From: Candidatus Buchananbacteria bacterium CG10_big_fil_rev_8_21_14_0_10_42_9
GTDB lineage: Bacteria; Patescibacteriota; Patescibacteriia; Buchananbacterales; 21-14-0-10-42-9
Length of the DNA: 47,606 nucleotides
Reading direction: 5' to 3'
Assembly: GCA_002773845.1 (NCBI GenBank)
Contig: PEZZ01000007.1
Span: forward strand, 17,007 to 64,612
The translations under genes were made by a program, and so were the position numbers. Numbering within the stretch: the stretch's first letter is position 1; the number at the start of each line of letters is the position of its first letter. This document shows positions 13,542 through 20,956 of the stretch, piece after piece. Below the pieces are notes generated by a model that was not told where the DNA came from, made no database searches, and saw nothing but the letters and a program-made list of their open reading frames with translations.

Positions 13542-13643
13542 ATGCTAAGACTTTTACTAAAATCTAATGTACTTTCAAAAGCATTGTTATTGCTTGGTTT
13601 GTTATTGTTGGCACCGCCGGGTGGCAAGTTGATACGTGTTTAA
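13542..13643 (+). CDS. Unit 5 leader peptide, Leu-rich frame (alternative Cys-rich frame)
   Basis: The frame starting at 13542 encodes a 33-residue peptide with LLLLGLLLLAPP and 15 Leu in total. A second, overlapping frame from the ATG at 13567 to the TGA at 13632 encodes 21 residues including HCYCLVCYCWH. The second frame stops right beside the anti-terminator strand, as in units 3 and 6, but the first has the more usual attenuator residue run. No consensus promoter is visible, so the unit may be read from unit 4. Which frame is translated is undecided. Confidence 0.4.
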   Translation: MLRLLLKSNVLSKALLLLGLLLLAPPGGKLIRV

Positions 13644-13696
13644 CCAAGTCTTTGATAAACATATATGAGCCTACCACCCCTGTCGGGTGGTTTTTT
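13619..13696 (+). promoter_or_regulatory. Unit 5 transcription attenuator
   Basis: GGGTGG (13619-13624) inside the leader frame competes with GGGTGG (13685-13690) for CCACCC (13674-13679). The second pairing makes a terminator followed by six T. Confidence 0.6.
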
Positions 13697-13796
13697 CATA
13701 AAGGTTCATGCGGACCGTCTCCGCGGGAATCAGGCTCATGCCCTTGTACAATCTCAAAAAATGAAAAAACGAGCAAGCGCTCGGGAGGAAAGGGCC

Positions 13797-14240
13797 ATGG
13801 AACTTGCTGATTTCCAGATGGAGTACTACAAGCACTTACGGCCCGGCCCAATCGGCACTCCGCCAGGGGGATGGGAGATGTCACTGACCATTGGTGATAT
13901 TACCATTTCCAGTAAAGGGGGGCATTGGTACCTCGCCGCTGCCGAGTTGCTTACGCAGCTCGGCTTTCCAAGGGAGTACCTCGACGAGCTCGAGGTCGAG
14001 CACTTGGTCACTTCCCAAGAGACTGCGGAGAAGTTCGTCGGCAACTGCCTGGCACCCTTACGGATTGCCTTAAGTCGGCCGCGGCGGTCTAATCGCCACC
14101 AAATTCGCGTGGCTGGCTACCTGAATGGCCGGCATCGTAAGGAGGGGGCGAAGGCAGGGACGAAACTCGCTGCCTTGCAGGGGGCTATTGCCCGCCTGTT
14201 CGGTGGACGACCCATTCTGCGGACTGAAGGCGCGGCATAA
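13797..14240 (+). CDS. Hypothetical protein, unit 5
   Basis: Unrecognised protein of 147 residues. It starts at ATG nine bases after GGAGG, which directly follows a CGAGC-AAGC-GCTCG hairpin (13770-13783). An in-frame ATG at 13761 would lie upstream of that hairpin and is less likely. Composition: acidic N-terminal helix, strand pair (WEMSLTIGDITIS), helix (WYLAAAELLTQLG), acidic middle, then a basic C-terminal half (SRPRRSNRHQIRVAGYLNGRHRKEG) and a final helix. No signal peptide. GC-rich. Function unknown. Confidence 0.7.
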   Translation: MELADFQMEYYKHLRPGPIGTPPGGWEMSLTIGDITISSKGGHWYLAAAELLTQLGFPREYLDELEVEHLVTSQETAEKFVGNCLAPLRIALSRPRRSNRHQIRVAGYLNGRHRKEGAKAGTKLAALQGAIARLFGGRPILRTEGAA

Positions 14241-14299
14241 GGGAGGTCTCAAGTTTAAGGCGAAAGTACCTCACCAGGTATTAATCGCCGCGAGTTTTC

Positions 14300-14339
14300 A
14301 AAAGGGCCGAGATCGCACACCCACGATCCGGCCCTTTTC
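14300..14339 (+). terminator. Unit 5 terminator
   Basis: AAAAGGGCCG (14300-14309) pairs with CGGCCCTTTT (14329-14338). The stem continues inside as GATCG/CGATC, and the hairpin ends in a T-run, so it can act in both directions. Confidence 0.8.
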
Positions 14340-14356
14340 TAATTATTTTAACTGGT

Positions 14357-14396
14357 TCCCGGGTCAGAGCCCGGGACGGCGCATTCCTTTTGCGCC
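14357..14396. repeat. Tandem hairpins before the unit 6 promoter
   Basis: TCCCGGG/CCCGGGA (14357-14376) and GGCGCA/TGCGCC (14378-14396). The second ends two bases before TTGACA. The module aligns with 11411-11452 with paired changes in both stems. Confidence 0.65.
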
Positions 14397-14398
14397 AA

Positions 14399-14427
14399 TT
14401 GACAAGATTTTAAGCATTTGATAATCT
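14399..14427 (+). promoter_or_regulatory. Island unit 6 promoter
   Basis: TTGACA (14399-14404), 17 bp, TAATCT (14422-14427). The leader ATG follows ten bases later. Confidence 0.78.
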
Positions 14428-14437
14428 TTTTATTACT

Positions 14438-14509
14438 ATGAATAACATATCAAATCAGCGAATTTTTTGGGGCTATTTTTTCTTTTTTTCCCACGCCGGG
14501 CGGGACTGA
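14438..14509 (+). CDS. Unit 6 leader peptide (Phe/aromatic-rich)
   Basis: A 23-codon ORF containing RIFWGYFFFFSH: seven aromatic residues in nine positions, five of them Phe. It then has AGRD and a stop directly beside the anti-terminator strand. It is strikingly like the pheA/pheST leader peptides of enterobacteria in composition, though not homologous by sequence. A phenylalanine-sensing attenuator is the natural reading; translation is inferred. Confidence 0.62.
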   Translation: MNNISNQRIFWGYFFFFSHAGRD

Positions 14510-14564
14510 TTTAGTTATTTAAGATAATTTAAAATTAGCAGATCCCGCACCCGCGGGATTTTTT
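14497..14564 (+). promoter_or_regulatory. Unit 6 transcription attenuator
   Basis: GCGGGAC within the leader end (about 14500-14506) competes with GCGGGAT (14553-14559) for ATCCCGC (14542-14548). The latter hairpin is followed by six T. Outer arms AGATAAT / ATTATCT flank it. Confidence 0.68.
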
Positions 14565-14715
14565 GATTATCTAAAAGGGTTAATTCTGGTACAGATAAAT
14601 GGCAGTCTGAACCAGAACCGACCCCTGTAGTGGTCAAACCGGCCCATTTGGGATCGGGCAGAGATATGCCATAACGAACATTGACTTGGCGGGAGCCAAA
14701 GGAGACCTATAAGCC

Positions 14716-15150
14716 ATGCCAGGTACTAACGGACTCATAAGGCCAATATCCTGTGGGAGGGGTTCGCACGTGATTACCGTCTACACGAACGGTGCACGAT
14801 GCAATATCAACCTTCCCTGGGGGGGCTTTGGCGACATGACGGAGGTTGGCCGCACGGTGATGGAGGAAGATATCAACAGCTTCCTGGAAGAAGTGGCCGA
14901 GGCTGCGCTGCCCGGGCATAAAGTCACCGAGAGGTGCCGTACCGTTTCTCACCTTGCGGACGGATCGTTTTCCGTCAGCGTGTCCCTTGAAGTGGAAGGG
15001 GTAATTGACCCAATTAAGGCCACGGAGATCGGTGAGTGTGTGTACCTCCTGCTCACCGAATGCTACTCCGTTGCCTTACGCGAGGCTAGCGCTCGTCTCA
15101 TCGCGAGAGCTGAGGGTAGCTCACCGGTATTCGCGAGGCTTTTCCACTAA
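14716..15150 (+). CDS. Hypothetical protein, unit 6
   Basis: Unrecognised protein of 144 residues. AGGAG lies 11 bases before the ATG and directly after a TTGGC-GGGA-GCCAA hairpin (14686-14699). Predicted order: strands (SHVITVYTNGARCNINLP), helix (MEEDINSFLEEVAEAALPG), strand pair (DGSFSVSVSLEVEG), and a long helix (ATEIGECVYLLLTECYSVALREASARLIARA). The second half shows the same spacing of Gly, Ala and Leu as the unit 2 protein, so they may be distant paralogues. GC-rich, no membrane segment. Function unknown. Confidence 0.72.
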   Translation: MPGTNGLIRPISCGRGSHVITVYTNGARCNINLPWGGFGDMTEVGRTVMEEDINSFLEEVAEAALPGHKVTERCRTVSHLADGSFSVSVSLEVEGVIDPIKATEIGECVYLLLTECYSVALREASARLIARAEGSSPVFARLFH

Positions 15151-15214
15151 CCCTCCGTCAGTCAGTACGTCGCCTAAGCGGTACACCACCCGCGAGGCAA
15201 CGTCAGAACGTATT

Positions 15215-15250
15215 GGAACCACATCTCACCGATGTGGTTCCTCTCTTTTT
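15215..15250 (+). terminator. Unit 6 terminator, end of island
   Basis: GGAACCACAT (15215-15224) pairs with ATGTGGTTCC, followed by TCTCTTTTTT. A strong intrinsic terminator between the island and the convergent antiporter gene. Confidence 0.88.
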
Positions 15251-15262
15251 TGCTAAAGCTAA

Positions 15263-16465
15263 TTAAATAATTTCCGCCTGATTCCTATTACGGTTGTGGC
15301 AGTTAATGCAATATTTTAATAAAGGCGGGGTAATTAAAGTCGTTAAGATTACCATCAACATCGCGGCGCTAAAAATATTTTGGGTAATAATTTTTAATTG
15401 AAAGCCTAAAGTGGCAAAAATAATTCCAACCTCGCCGCGCGGTATCATGCCCACGCCAACTATCCAGCTTTTTACTACGGCGCCTGCCACAATTTTACCC
15501 AATACAGCAATGACAGTTAACGAAAGGCCCAAAGCAATAACCTTAAAGTTCAAAAAGATAACTGGATTCACAATTGAGGTGGCATAGACAAAAAAGATGG
15601 GCGCTAATGTGCCTTCTAAAATTAAAACTCGCTGTTCCACTGGTTTTTCATGGTCGTCTTTTCCACTTCTAAAAAAGGCTTCTTCTAAAGCGACTCCGGC
15701 AAAGTAAGCACCGACAATTGGCGCTAAGCCGGCAAATGCCGCGCCGGCGCCATAAGCGGCCATGAAGCCAAAAATAATTTTACTGTTAGCTTGTGGGTCC
15801 AAAGCTCTCAGCTGTTTCATTAAAGGGGCGACAAAAAAGTAGCCTAGCAAAGGGAGTAGCACAATAAAAGCTAGGGCAGTGCCGATTTGAGCTATGATTG
15901 TAAATATGTCTAATTTAATATCGCCAGCAAAAGATTGAGCGACCATAAGGACAATTAGTCCTAAAACATCATCAAGTACCGCGGCGCTGATTATGATTTT
16001 AGCGTAAGTAGCTTGCAGTAGCTTAAATTCAGATAAAACCGCGGTCGTCACCCCGACGCTAGTGGCAACTAAAATACCTCCGGTGAAAAAAGCGGTGGCA
16101 AAATCATAGCCTAAAAGTTGCATTAATAAGTAAGCGCCAACAAGCGGCATGATAACTCCGATCAAGGCCACCCATATACTGGTCTTAGCGTCACGAAGCA
16201 TGGACTTAACATTGCCCTCAAGTCCGGCGCGAAATAGCAACACCATGGCGGCAAATTCAGCTAATTGCGGAATAAAGCCATGCTCATCATGGCGTACCGC
16301 TTGTAGCCATTGAGTCCAATTAAACAAAATACCAATCACAATACCGGCGAGTAACATTCCTAAAACGCGCGGTTGCTTAAATTTAATAGCTATTCGATTG
16401 CCCACGACTGAACCGAGCAGGGCAAAAGCGATGAAGATGAGAGATTGAAAAAAAGCGGTGGCCAT
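15263..16465 (-). CDS. CPA2-type cation:proton antiporter
   Basis: Integral membrane protein of about 400 residues with some 12 hydrophobic segments. It is predicted to exchange Na+ or K+ for protons. The N-terminal helix leads to RVLGMLLAGIVIGILF (about 35-50). The central SAAVLDDVLGLIVLMV (about 160-175) carries the paired acidic residues expected in the ion-binding region of the family. GLAPIVGAYFAGVALEEA (about 250) and MIPRGEVGIIFATLG (about 340) are typical of the KefB/NapA-like branch. There is no C-terminal TrkA-N domain. I prefer the ATG at 16465; an in-frame TTG lies three codons upstream. Confidence 0.88.
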   Translation of the reverse strand: MATAFFQSLIFIAFALLGSVVGNRIAIKFKQPRVLGMLLAGIVIGILFNWTQWLQAVRHDEHGFIPQLAEFAAMVLLFRAGLEGNVKSMLRDAKTSIWVALIGVIMPLVGAYLLMQLLGYDFATAFFTGGILVATSVGVTTAVLSEFKLLQATYAKIIISAAVLDDVLGLIVLMVAQSFAGDIKLDIFTIIAQIGTALAFIVLLPLLGYFFVAPLMKQLRALDPQANSKIIFGFMAAYGAGAAFAGLAPIVGAYFAGVALEEAFFRSGKDDHEKPVEQRVLILEGTLAPIFFVYATSIVNPVIFLNFKVIALGLSLTVIAVLGKIVAGAVVKSWIVGVGMIPRGEVGIIFATLGFQLKIITQNIFSAAMLMVILTTLITPPLLKYCINCHNRNRNQAEII

Positions 16466-16477
16466 TTTTTCCAATGA

Positions 16478-16500
16478 TAAAATCCCGCGGCGGGATTTAT
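16478..16500 (-). terminator. Palindrome after rpmB
   Basis: AAATCCCGC and GCGGGATTT form a compact hairpin flanked by T on both sides, just past the rpmB stop and before the antiporter start. It could terminate rpmB. Confidence 0.6.
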
Positions 16501-16676
16501 CTTTGCTTGACTTTGGTTAGTGTGCGTATGCAGTTAGCGCAAATCGTCATTTTTTTTCCGTCAACGCGCTTGACTTGCAAGTTAAGCTTTTGACGATGGA
16601 TGGTTTTGATGTTGGAGTGGCTTTTAAGATTGCCTTTCAGCGGTCCGCGGCCACAACGGTCACATGCGTTTCCCAT
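16497..16676 (-). CDS. rpmB: Ribosomal protein bL28
   Basis: Short gene of 59 residues on the reverse strand. It begins MGNACDRCGRGPLKGNLKSH, continues IKTIHRQKLNLQVKRVDGKK and ends ICANCIRTLTKVKQR. The two Cys-x-x-Cys pairs (residues about 5-8 and 47-50) mark the zinc-binding form of L28, a 50S subunit protein. Length is normal for the family. It is divergent from the M50 protease gene and sits between it and the antiporter, away from other ribosomal genes. Confidence 0.93.
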   Translation of the reverse strand: MGNACDRCGRGPLKGNLKSHSNIKTIHRQKLNLQVKRVDGKKMTICANCIRTLTKVKQR

Positions 16677-16718
16677 ACTCTTTAATTATTTTATAGTACG
16701 CCCTACTATAGCAAAGGT

Positions 16719-16747
16719 TTGAAATAAAAGCAAGGGTTGCGTATAAT
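16719..16747 (+). promoter_or_regulatory. Promoter of the M50 protease gene, leaderless
   Basis: TTGAAA, 17 bp, TATAAT (16742-16747). The ATG at 16754 is seven bases after the end of the -10, so the start codon is at or next to the first transcribed base. Confidence 0.7.
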
Positions 16748-16753
16748 GAGCAT

Positions 16754-17416
16754 ATGTTTAATGACCCGGTATTAATTACTCTATTTTTTGTCGCTTTTTT
16801 ATATTCGGTTATTTTTCACGAAATCGCCCACGGGCTAGTCGCGTATTTTTATGGCGACGACACCGCAAAAGTACTGGGACGGTTTTCGCTTAATCCGTTG
16901 AGGCACATAGATTTGTTTGGCTCAATTATTTTGCCGCTTTTTTTGTTATTTTCGTTTGGCGGTTTGATTGGCTATGCTAAACCTGTGCCCGTAAATGTGT
17001 TGCGTCTGCGCGACCGCCACCGTTCAATGTTTTTTGTGGCCTTAGCTGGCATCGCGACTAATTTTTTATTAGTCGTGATTGCCGGTATTGTGATTAGCTC
17101 TACTTTAGACATTGTTCCCAACGCGACATATAATTTAGGCTGGCAATTTTTTTTAATGGTGTTTCGCGTTAATATTTTACTTGGCGTATTTAATTTAATG
17201 CCCTTTCCTGGTTTTGACGGCTTCAATGCTTTGTCAACTTTCTTTCCCCACCAATTGGGGCGCTTGCAAGCTAAATTATTTGCGCGTTTTGGGCAGTTTA
17301 GCTTTGTTGTGGTTTTGATTTTAGTATATTTGTTGTTGCCTGTAATTTCTTTGATTTTGCGTTTGGCCGAGGCCTTTTTCTTTAATCTTTTTGGCTTATC
17401 CAGTCTATTTTTGTAA
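16754..17416 (+). CDS. M50-family site-2-type zinc metalloprotease
   Basis: Membrane-embedded protease of 220 residues. The zinc-binding HEIAHG (about residues 22-27) lies in the first membrane helix. The second metal ligand motif is NLMPFPGFDGF (about 150-160), with the conserved Asp-Gly. GRFSLNPLRHIDLFGSIILP is the usual linker of the short SpoIVFB/YwhC-like group. Five to six hydrophobic segments are visible and there is no PDZ domain. It presumably cleaves membrane protein substrates; none can be named from context. Confidence 0.9.
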   Translation: MFNDPVLITLFFVAFLYSVIFHEIAHGLVAYFYGDDTAKVLGRFSLNPLRHIDLFGSIILPLFLLFSFGGLIGYAKPVPVNVLRLRDRHRSMFFVALAGIATNFLLVVIAGIVISSTLDIVPNATYNLGWQFFLMVFRVNILLGVFNLMPFPGFDGFNALSTFFPHQLGRLQAKLFARFGQFSFVVVLILVYLLLPVISLILRLAEAFFFNLFGLSSLFL

Positions 17417-17486
17417 ATTATCCACACCGGCTTGGCCTGGTTGGAAATTCAATAAATTGTCAGAGAATATTTTATTAACACATTTA

Positions 17487-17527
17487 TTTCTAGCGGGGTT
17501 GACTTTTTTTGAGCTGACCGTTAGAAT
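17487..17527 (+). promoter_or_regulatory. str operon promoter with GGGGTTGAC box
   Basis: TTGACT (17499-17504), 17 bp, TAGAAT (17522-17527). The -35 is fused to an upstream TTTCTAGCGGGG; nearly the same box precedes unit 2 (10594-10610), tuf (21546-21561) and pyrB (37422-37437). Confidence 0.75.
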
Positions 17528-17540
17528 ATGGGCAAATTCC

Positions 17541-17564
17541 ATGGCTGACGAATCAGCTTTTTAA
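17541..17564 (+). promoter_or_regulatory. Mini-ORF coincident with a terminator-like hairpin before rpsL
   Basis: GCTGA-CGAA-TCAGC followed by five T lies within the rpsL 5' untranslated region. The same bases encode a seven-residue ORF, MADESAF, whose ATG is about seven bases after the expected transcription start. Possible attenuator of the str operon. Confidence 0.4.
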
Positions 17565-17574
17565 TTTTCTAAAA

Positions 17575-18000
17575 ATGCCTACAGTTAATCAATTGCTTAA
17601 AAAACCGCGTAAAACGGCCAAGCGTAAACCTAAAACGCCAGCTTTGCGCCGGGTTTCTAATACTTTGAAAAGAACCAAAAAGGATATGTCTAAAGGCGCG
17701 CCGTTTAAACGCGGTGTGTGCTTGAAGGTGCAAACGACAACACCGAAAAAGCCAAACTCAGCCTTGCGAAAAATCGCAAGGGTGCGTTTATCTAACGGCA
17801 TGGAAGTGACAGCTTATATCCCGGGCGAAGGACACAATTTACAAGAACACTCAATTGTAATGATTCGCGGCGGACGAGTGCGTGATTTGCCGGGCGTTCG
17901 CTACCACGTAGTACGGGGCGTGTATGACACTACAGGCGTGGACGGGCGCAAGCAAAGCCGGAGTTTGTATGGCGCTAAGAAAGAGAAGAAAAAGTCTTAA
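17575..18000 (+). CDS. rpsL: Ribosomal protein uS12
   Basis: Decoding-centre protein of the 30S subunit. 141 residues, with the canonical [13 protein letters not shown] start and [20 protein letters not shown] around the streptomycin-contact Lys. [25 protein letters not shown] follows, and the C-terminus is slightly basic. No Shine-Dalgarno sequence. First gene of rpsL-rpsG-fusA; rpsG follows after five bases. Confidence 0.98.
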   Translation: MPTVNQLLKKPRKTAKRKPKTPALRRVSNTLKRTKKDMSKGAPFKRGVCLKVQTTTPKKPNSALRKIARVRLSNGMEVTAYIPGEGHNLQEHSIVMIRGGRVRDLPGVRYHVVRGVYDTTGVDGRKQSRSLYGAKKEKKKS

Positions 18001-18005
18001 TCATT

Positions 18006-18473
18006 ATGCGCCGACCAACGCCTAAACGAACCGTTGATCCAGATTTAAAGTTTAACAACTTGACTCTCGCCAAGTTTATTAATTTGATTATGGATGACGG
18101 TAAAAAATCAGTTGCTCAAAAAATTGTCTATAACGCGCTCAATACGATTTCAGAAAAAACTAAACAAGACCCGTTAGAAATTTTTCAAAAAGCATTGCAA
18201 AATATTGCCCCGGAAGTTGAAGTGCGCGGCCGACGGGTAGGCGGAGCAAATTATCAAGTGCCAGTCCCGGTAAGTGAACCGCGGCGTACCACGCTTGGCT
18301 TGCGTTGGTTAATTAAGGCAGCTAAGGCGCGTAAAGGTATTAGTATGGATAAGCGCATCGCCGCGGAAATTATGGATGCGGCTGAAGGCCACGGCGCGGC
18401 AGTAAAGAAACGGGAAGACACATACAAGATGGCTGAAGCTAACCGAGCTTTCGCTCACTTTGCCCGTCGTTAA
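18006..18473 (+). CDS. rpsG: Ribosomal protein uS7
   Basis: 30S head assembly protein, 155 residues. It starts [16 protein letters not shown], has [23 protein letters not shown], and contains the rRNA-binding [25 protein letters not shown]. It ends with the usual [21 protein letters not shown]. Lies between rpsL and fusA with short spacers. Confidence 0.98.
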   Translation: MRRPTPKRTVDPDLKFNNLTLAKFINLIMDDGKKSVAQKIVYNALNTISEKTKQDPLEIFQKALQNIAPEVEVRGRRVGGANYQVPVPVSEPRRTTLGLRWLIKAAKARKGISMDKRIAAEIMDAAEGHGAAVKKREDTYKMAEANRAFAHFARR

Positions 18474-18483
18474 TTTTAAATCA

Positions 18484-20583
18484 ATGGCTCGCGAATACTC
18501 ATTGGAAAAAACTCGCAACATCGGAATTATCGCTCATATTGACGCTGGGAAAACTACAGTGACCGAGCGGATTTTGTTTTATACCGGAATTAAACATAAA
18601 ATCGGGGAAGTGCACGAAGGCGAGGCGGAGATGGATTGGATGGAACAAGAACGTGAACGCGGTATTACCATAACTTCTGCGGCCACGACCTGTTTTTGGG
18701 CGCCACGAGGCCAAGAAGATAAGAAGGTGCGAATTAATATTATTGACACTCCCGGGCACGTTGACTTTACGGCCGAAGTGGAAAGATCCCTGCGCGTGCT
18801 TGACGGCGGCGTTGTGGTATTCGACGGCGTGGCTGGGGTGGAACCACAATCAGAAACGGTATGGCACCAAGCCGATAAGTATAAAGTGCCGCGGATTTGC
18901 TTTATTAATAAGCTAGATCGTACCGGAGCAGATTTTTACGCCGACCTTCAATCGATTTACGACCGATTAACTAAAAATGCCTACCCGATACAGCTTCCGG
19001 TTGGCGCGGAAGATAATTTCCAAGGCATTGTTGATTTATTAGAACAAAAGGCTCGCATCTATAAAGACGCTGAAGGCAAAGAATGGGAAGACACTGATAT
19101 CCCTGATGACCTAAAGGAGAAGGCGAGTGAGTACCGTAATAAATTAGTGGAAGCCATTGCCGAGAACGATGAAAAATTAATGGACCGTTACTTGGGGGGA
19201 GAAGACATCAGTTTAGATGAATTAAAAGCCGGGTTAAGAAAAGCGGTAATTGGTAATCATTTGATTCCGGTGTTGTGCGGCTCAGCTTTGAAAAATAAAG
19301 GCGTGCAATTTTTATTGGACGCGGTGGCTGATTATTTACCTAGCCCCCTAGATGTGCCGGAGATCGTTGGATTTGATCCGGACGATGAAGAAAAGAAGAT
19401 TTCACGTAAAGCTTCTGATGATGAGCCGTTTGCGGCATTAGCATTTAAAATCGCAGTTGATCCATATGTTGGTAAGCTAGCTTTTTTCCGGGTTTATTCG
19501 GGTAAAGTCTCGTCCGGTTCGTATGTTTTAAATTCCAGTACTGGCAAAAAAGAACGCATTGGACGAATTTTACGCATGCACGCCAATTCTCGCGAAGAAG
19601 TACAAGAAGTTTACGCCGGAGAAATTGCAGCCGCGGTTGGCTTAAAAGAAACTTTTACCGGCCACACGCTTTGCGCTGAAGATAGCCCGGTAGTCTTAGA
19701 GACCATTACGTTCCCAGAGCCGGTAATTAGCGTCGCGATTGAACCGAAAACCAAGCAAGACCAAGAGAAGATGGGGATTGCTTTGGGTAAACTTGCGGAA
19801 GAAGATCCGACTTTTAGAATCCGAACCGATGAAGAAACTATGCAAACCGTTATTTCTGGAATGGGAGAGTTGCATTTAGATATTATTGTTGACCGGATGA
19901 AGCGCGAATTTAAAGTGGAAGCCAATGTCGGCCAGCCGCAAGTGGCCTACAAAGAAACGATCAAGCAAACCGGTGAAGCTGAAGGTAAATACATTCGGCA
20001 ATCCGGCGGTCGGGGACAGTACGGCCATTGTTGGCTTAGGCTTGAGCCAAAAGAACCAGCGTCAGGTTTTGAATTTGGCAATGAAATTAAGGGCGGTATT
20101 ATTCCCAACGAATATATTCCAGCTATTGAAAAAGGTGTTAAAGAGGCAATGGACAAGGGCGTGATTGCCGGTTACCCAATAATAGATTTGAAAGCAACAG
20201 TTTATGACGGATCATTCCACGAAGTTGATTCATCAGAAGCAGCATTTAAAATTGCGGCATCAATGGCATTTCAAGCGGCGTTCAAAAAAGCTAATGGTGT
20301 TATATTAGAGCCAATTATGAAAGTCGAAGTGATTACGCCGGAAGAATTTATGGGCGATGTGATTGGTAATTTAAATTCTAAACGAGGCCAGGTGCAAGAA
20401 ATGCGGGAACGCGGTAATGCTAAAGTAGTAGATGCGCAAGTACCCTTAGCTGAAATGTTTGGTTATGCGACTGAACTTCGGTCCATGACACAAGGTCGCG
20501 CGTCGTATAGCATGGAATTTAGCCACTACGCAGAAGTGCCTAAAAACGTAGAAGCTAAAATAGTTTCTGGCGAAACCAAGTAA
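18484..20583 (+). CDS. fusA: Elongation factor G
   Basis: Translocation GTPase, 699 residues, normal length. GTPase motifs are visible: AHIDAGKTT (G1), [11 protein letters not shown] (G2), DTPGH (G3) and NKLDRTGAD (G4). Domains II-V follow, ending with [34 protein letters not shown] and [14 protein letters not shown]. The ATG at 18484 is chosen because the protein family begins [12 protein letters not shown]; upstream in-frame codons belong to the rpsG end. It is followed by a large repeat-filled gap. Confidence 0.98.
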   Translation: MAREYSLEKTRNIGIIAHIDAGKTTVTERILFYTGIKHKIGEVHEGEAEMDWMEQERERGITITSAATTCFWAPRGQEDKKVRINIIDTPGHVDFTAEVERSLRVLDGGVVVFDGVAGVEPQSETVWHQADKYKVPRICFINKLDRTGADFYADLQSIYDRLTKNAYPIQLPVGAEDNFQGIVDLLEQKARIYKDAEGKEWEDTDIPDDLKEKASEYRNKLVEAIAENDEKLMDRYLGGEDISLDELKAGLRKAVIGNHLIPVLCGSALKNKGVQFLLDAVADYLPSPLDVPEIVGFDPDDEEKKISRKASDDEPFAALAFKIAVDPYVGKLAFFRVYSGKVSSGSYVLNSSTGKKERIGRILRMHANSREEVQEVYAGEIAAAVGLKETFTGHTLCAEDSPVVLETITFPEPVISVAIEPKTKQDQEKMGIALGKLAEEDPTFRIRTDEETMQTVISGMGELHLDIIVDRMKREFKVEANVGQPQVAYKETIKQTGEAEGKYIRQSGGRGQYGHCWLRLEPKEPASGFEFGNEIKGGIIPNEYIPAIEKGVKEAMDKGVIAGYPIIDLKATVYDGSFHEVDSSEAAFKIAASMAFQAAFKKANGVILEPIMKVEVITPEEFMGDVIGNLNSKRGQVQEMRERGNAKVVDAQVPLAEMFGYATELRSMTQGRASYSMEFSHYAEVPKNVEAKIVSGETK

Positions 20584-20956
20584 CAAAAATTAACCCTCTC
20601 CTGGCGGGGGACGTCAGACGTCCCCTGAGAGGAGAGCCCGCCAGACTGAATGACTTCAGTCATTCGGGCGGGGGTGGGACAGAAAAAGTAGTCATCTTGA
20701 CCGAAGCCGAGATAGACTCGGCGAAGTGGAGACCCCGTCATACGACGGGGCAAGGATCTCAGCTTTTAACATCTTGTACCGCTTAACGAGGCGTGGGATT
20801 CCTCGGTGCGACCCGTTAGACGGGTCAAGCTCGGAATGACATTCAATAACTCACTCTCACCTTAACCTGCCTGCGCTCCGTCGGCCAAAGCCTTTGGCGG
20901 CGTGCGATCGGCAGGCAGGTCCTCTCCCGCAAGGGAGAGGAGATAATATATAATCT
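20584..20956. repeat. Composite of REP-like palindromes between fusA and the next gene
   Basis: This 373-base gap holds no gene. It contains several nested palindromes: CCCTCTCCTGGCGGGGG with GAGAGGAGAGCCCGCC, TGAATGACTTCAGTCATTC, GTCATCTTGACCGAAG ... CTCGGAATGACA, and CCTGCCTGC ... GCAGGCAGG. It closes with CCTCTCCCGC-AAG-GGGAGAGG just before 20945. All resemble other intergenic elements in the window. Confidence 0.75.

Noticed and set aside
13252-13548. A 98-codon plus-strand frame across the tRNA-like region
   Set aside because: It starts inside the unit 4 terminator tail, has no ribosome site, and covers a cloverleaf and several hairpins; the protein reading is probably accidental.
10575-15250. 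Integron attC sites or cassette array
   Set aside because: The repeated hairpins differ from attC (no RYYYAAC/GTTRRRY ends), each unit has its own promoter and terminator, and no integrase is present.
10100-15250. CRISPR array or toxin-antitoxin island
   Set aside because: There are no regularly spaced direct repeats and no recognisable Cas, toxin or antitoxin proteins. The two-unit repeat is an attenuator, not a spacer-repeat pattern.
16677-16753. rpmB promoter on the minus strand
   Set aside because: TATAAA-like bases are present, but no -35 at a suitable distance was found, so it is not listed as a feature.
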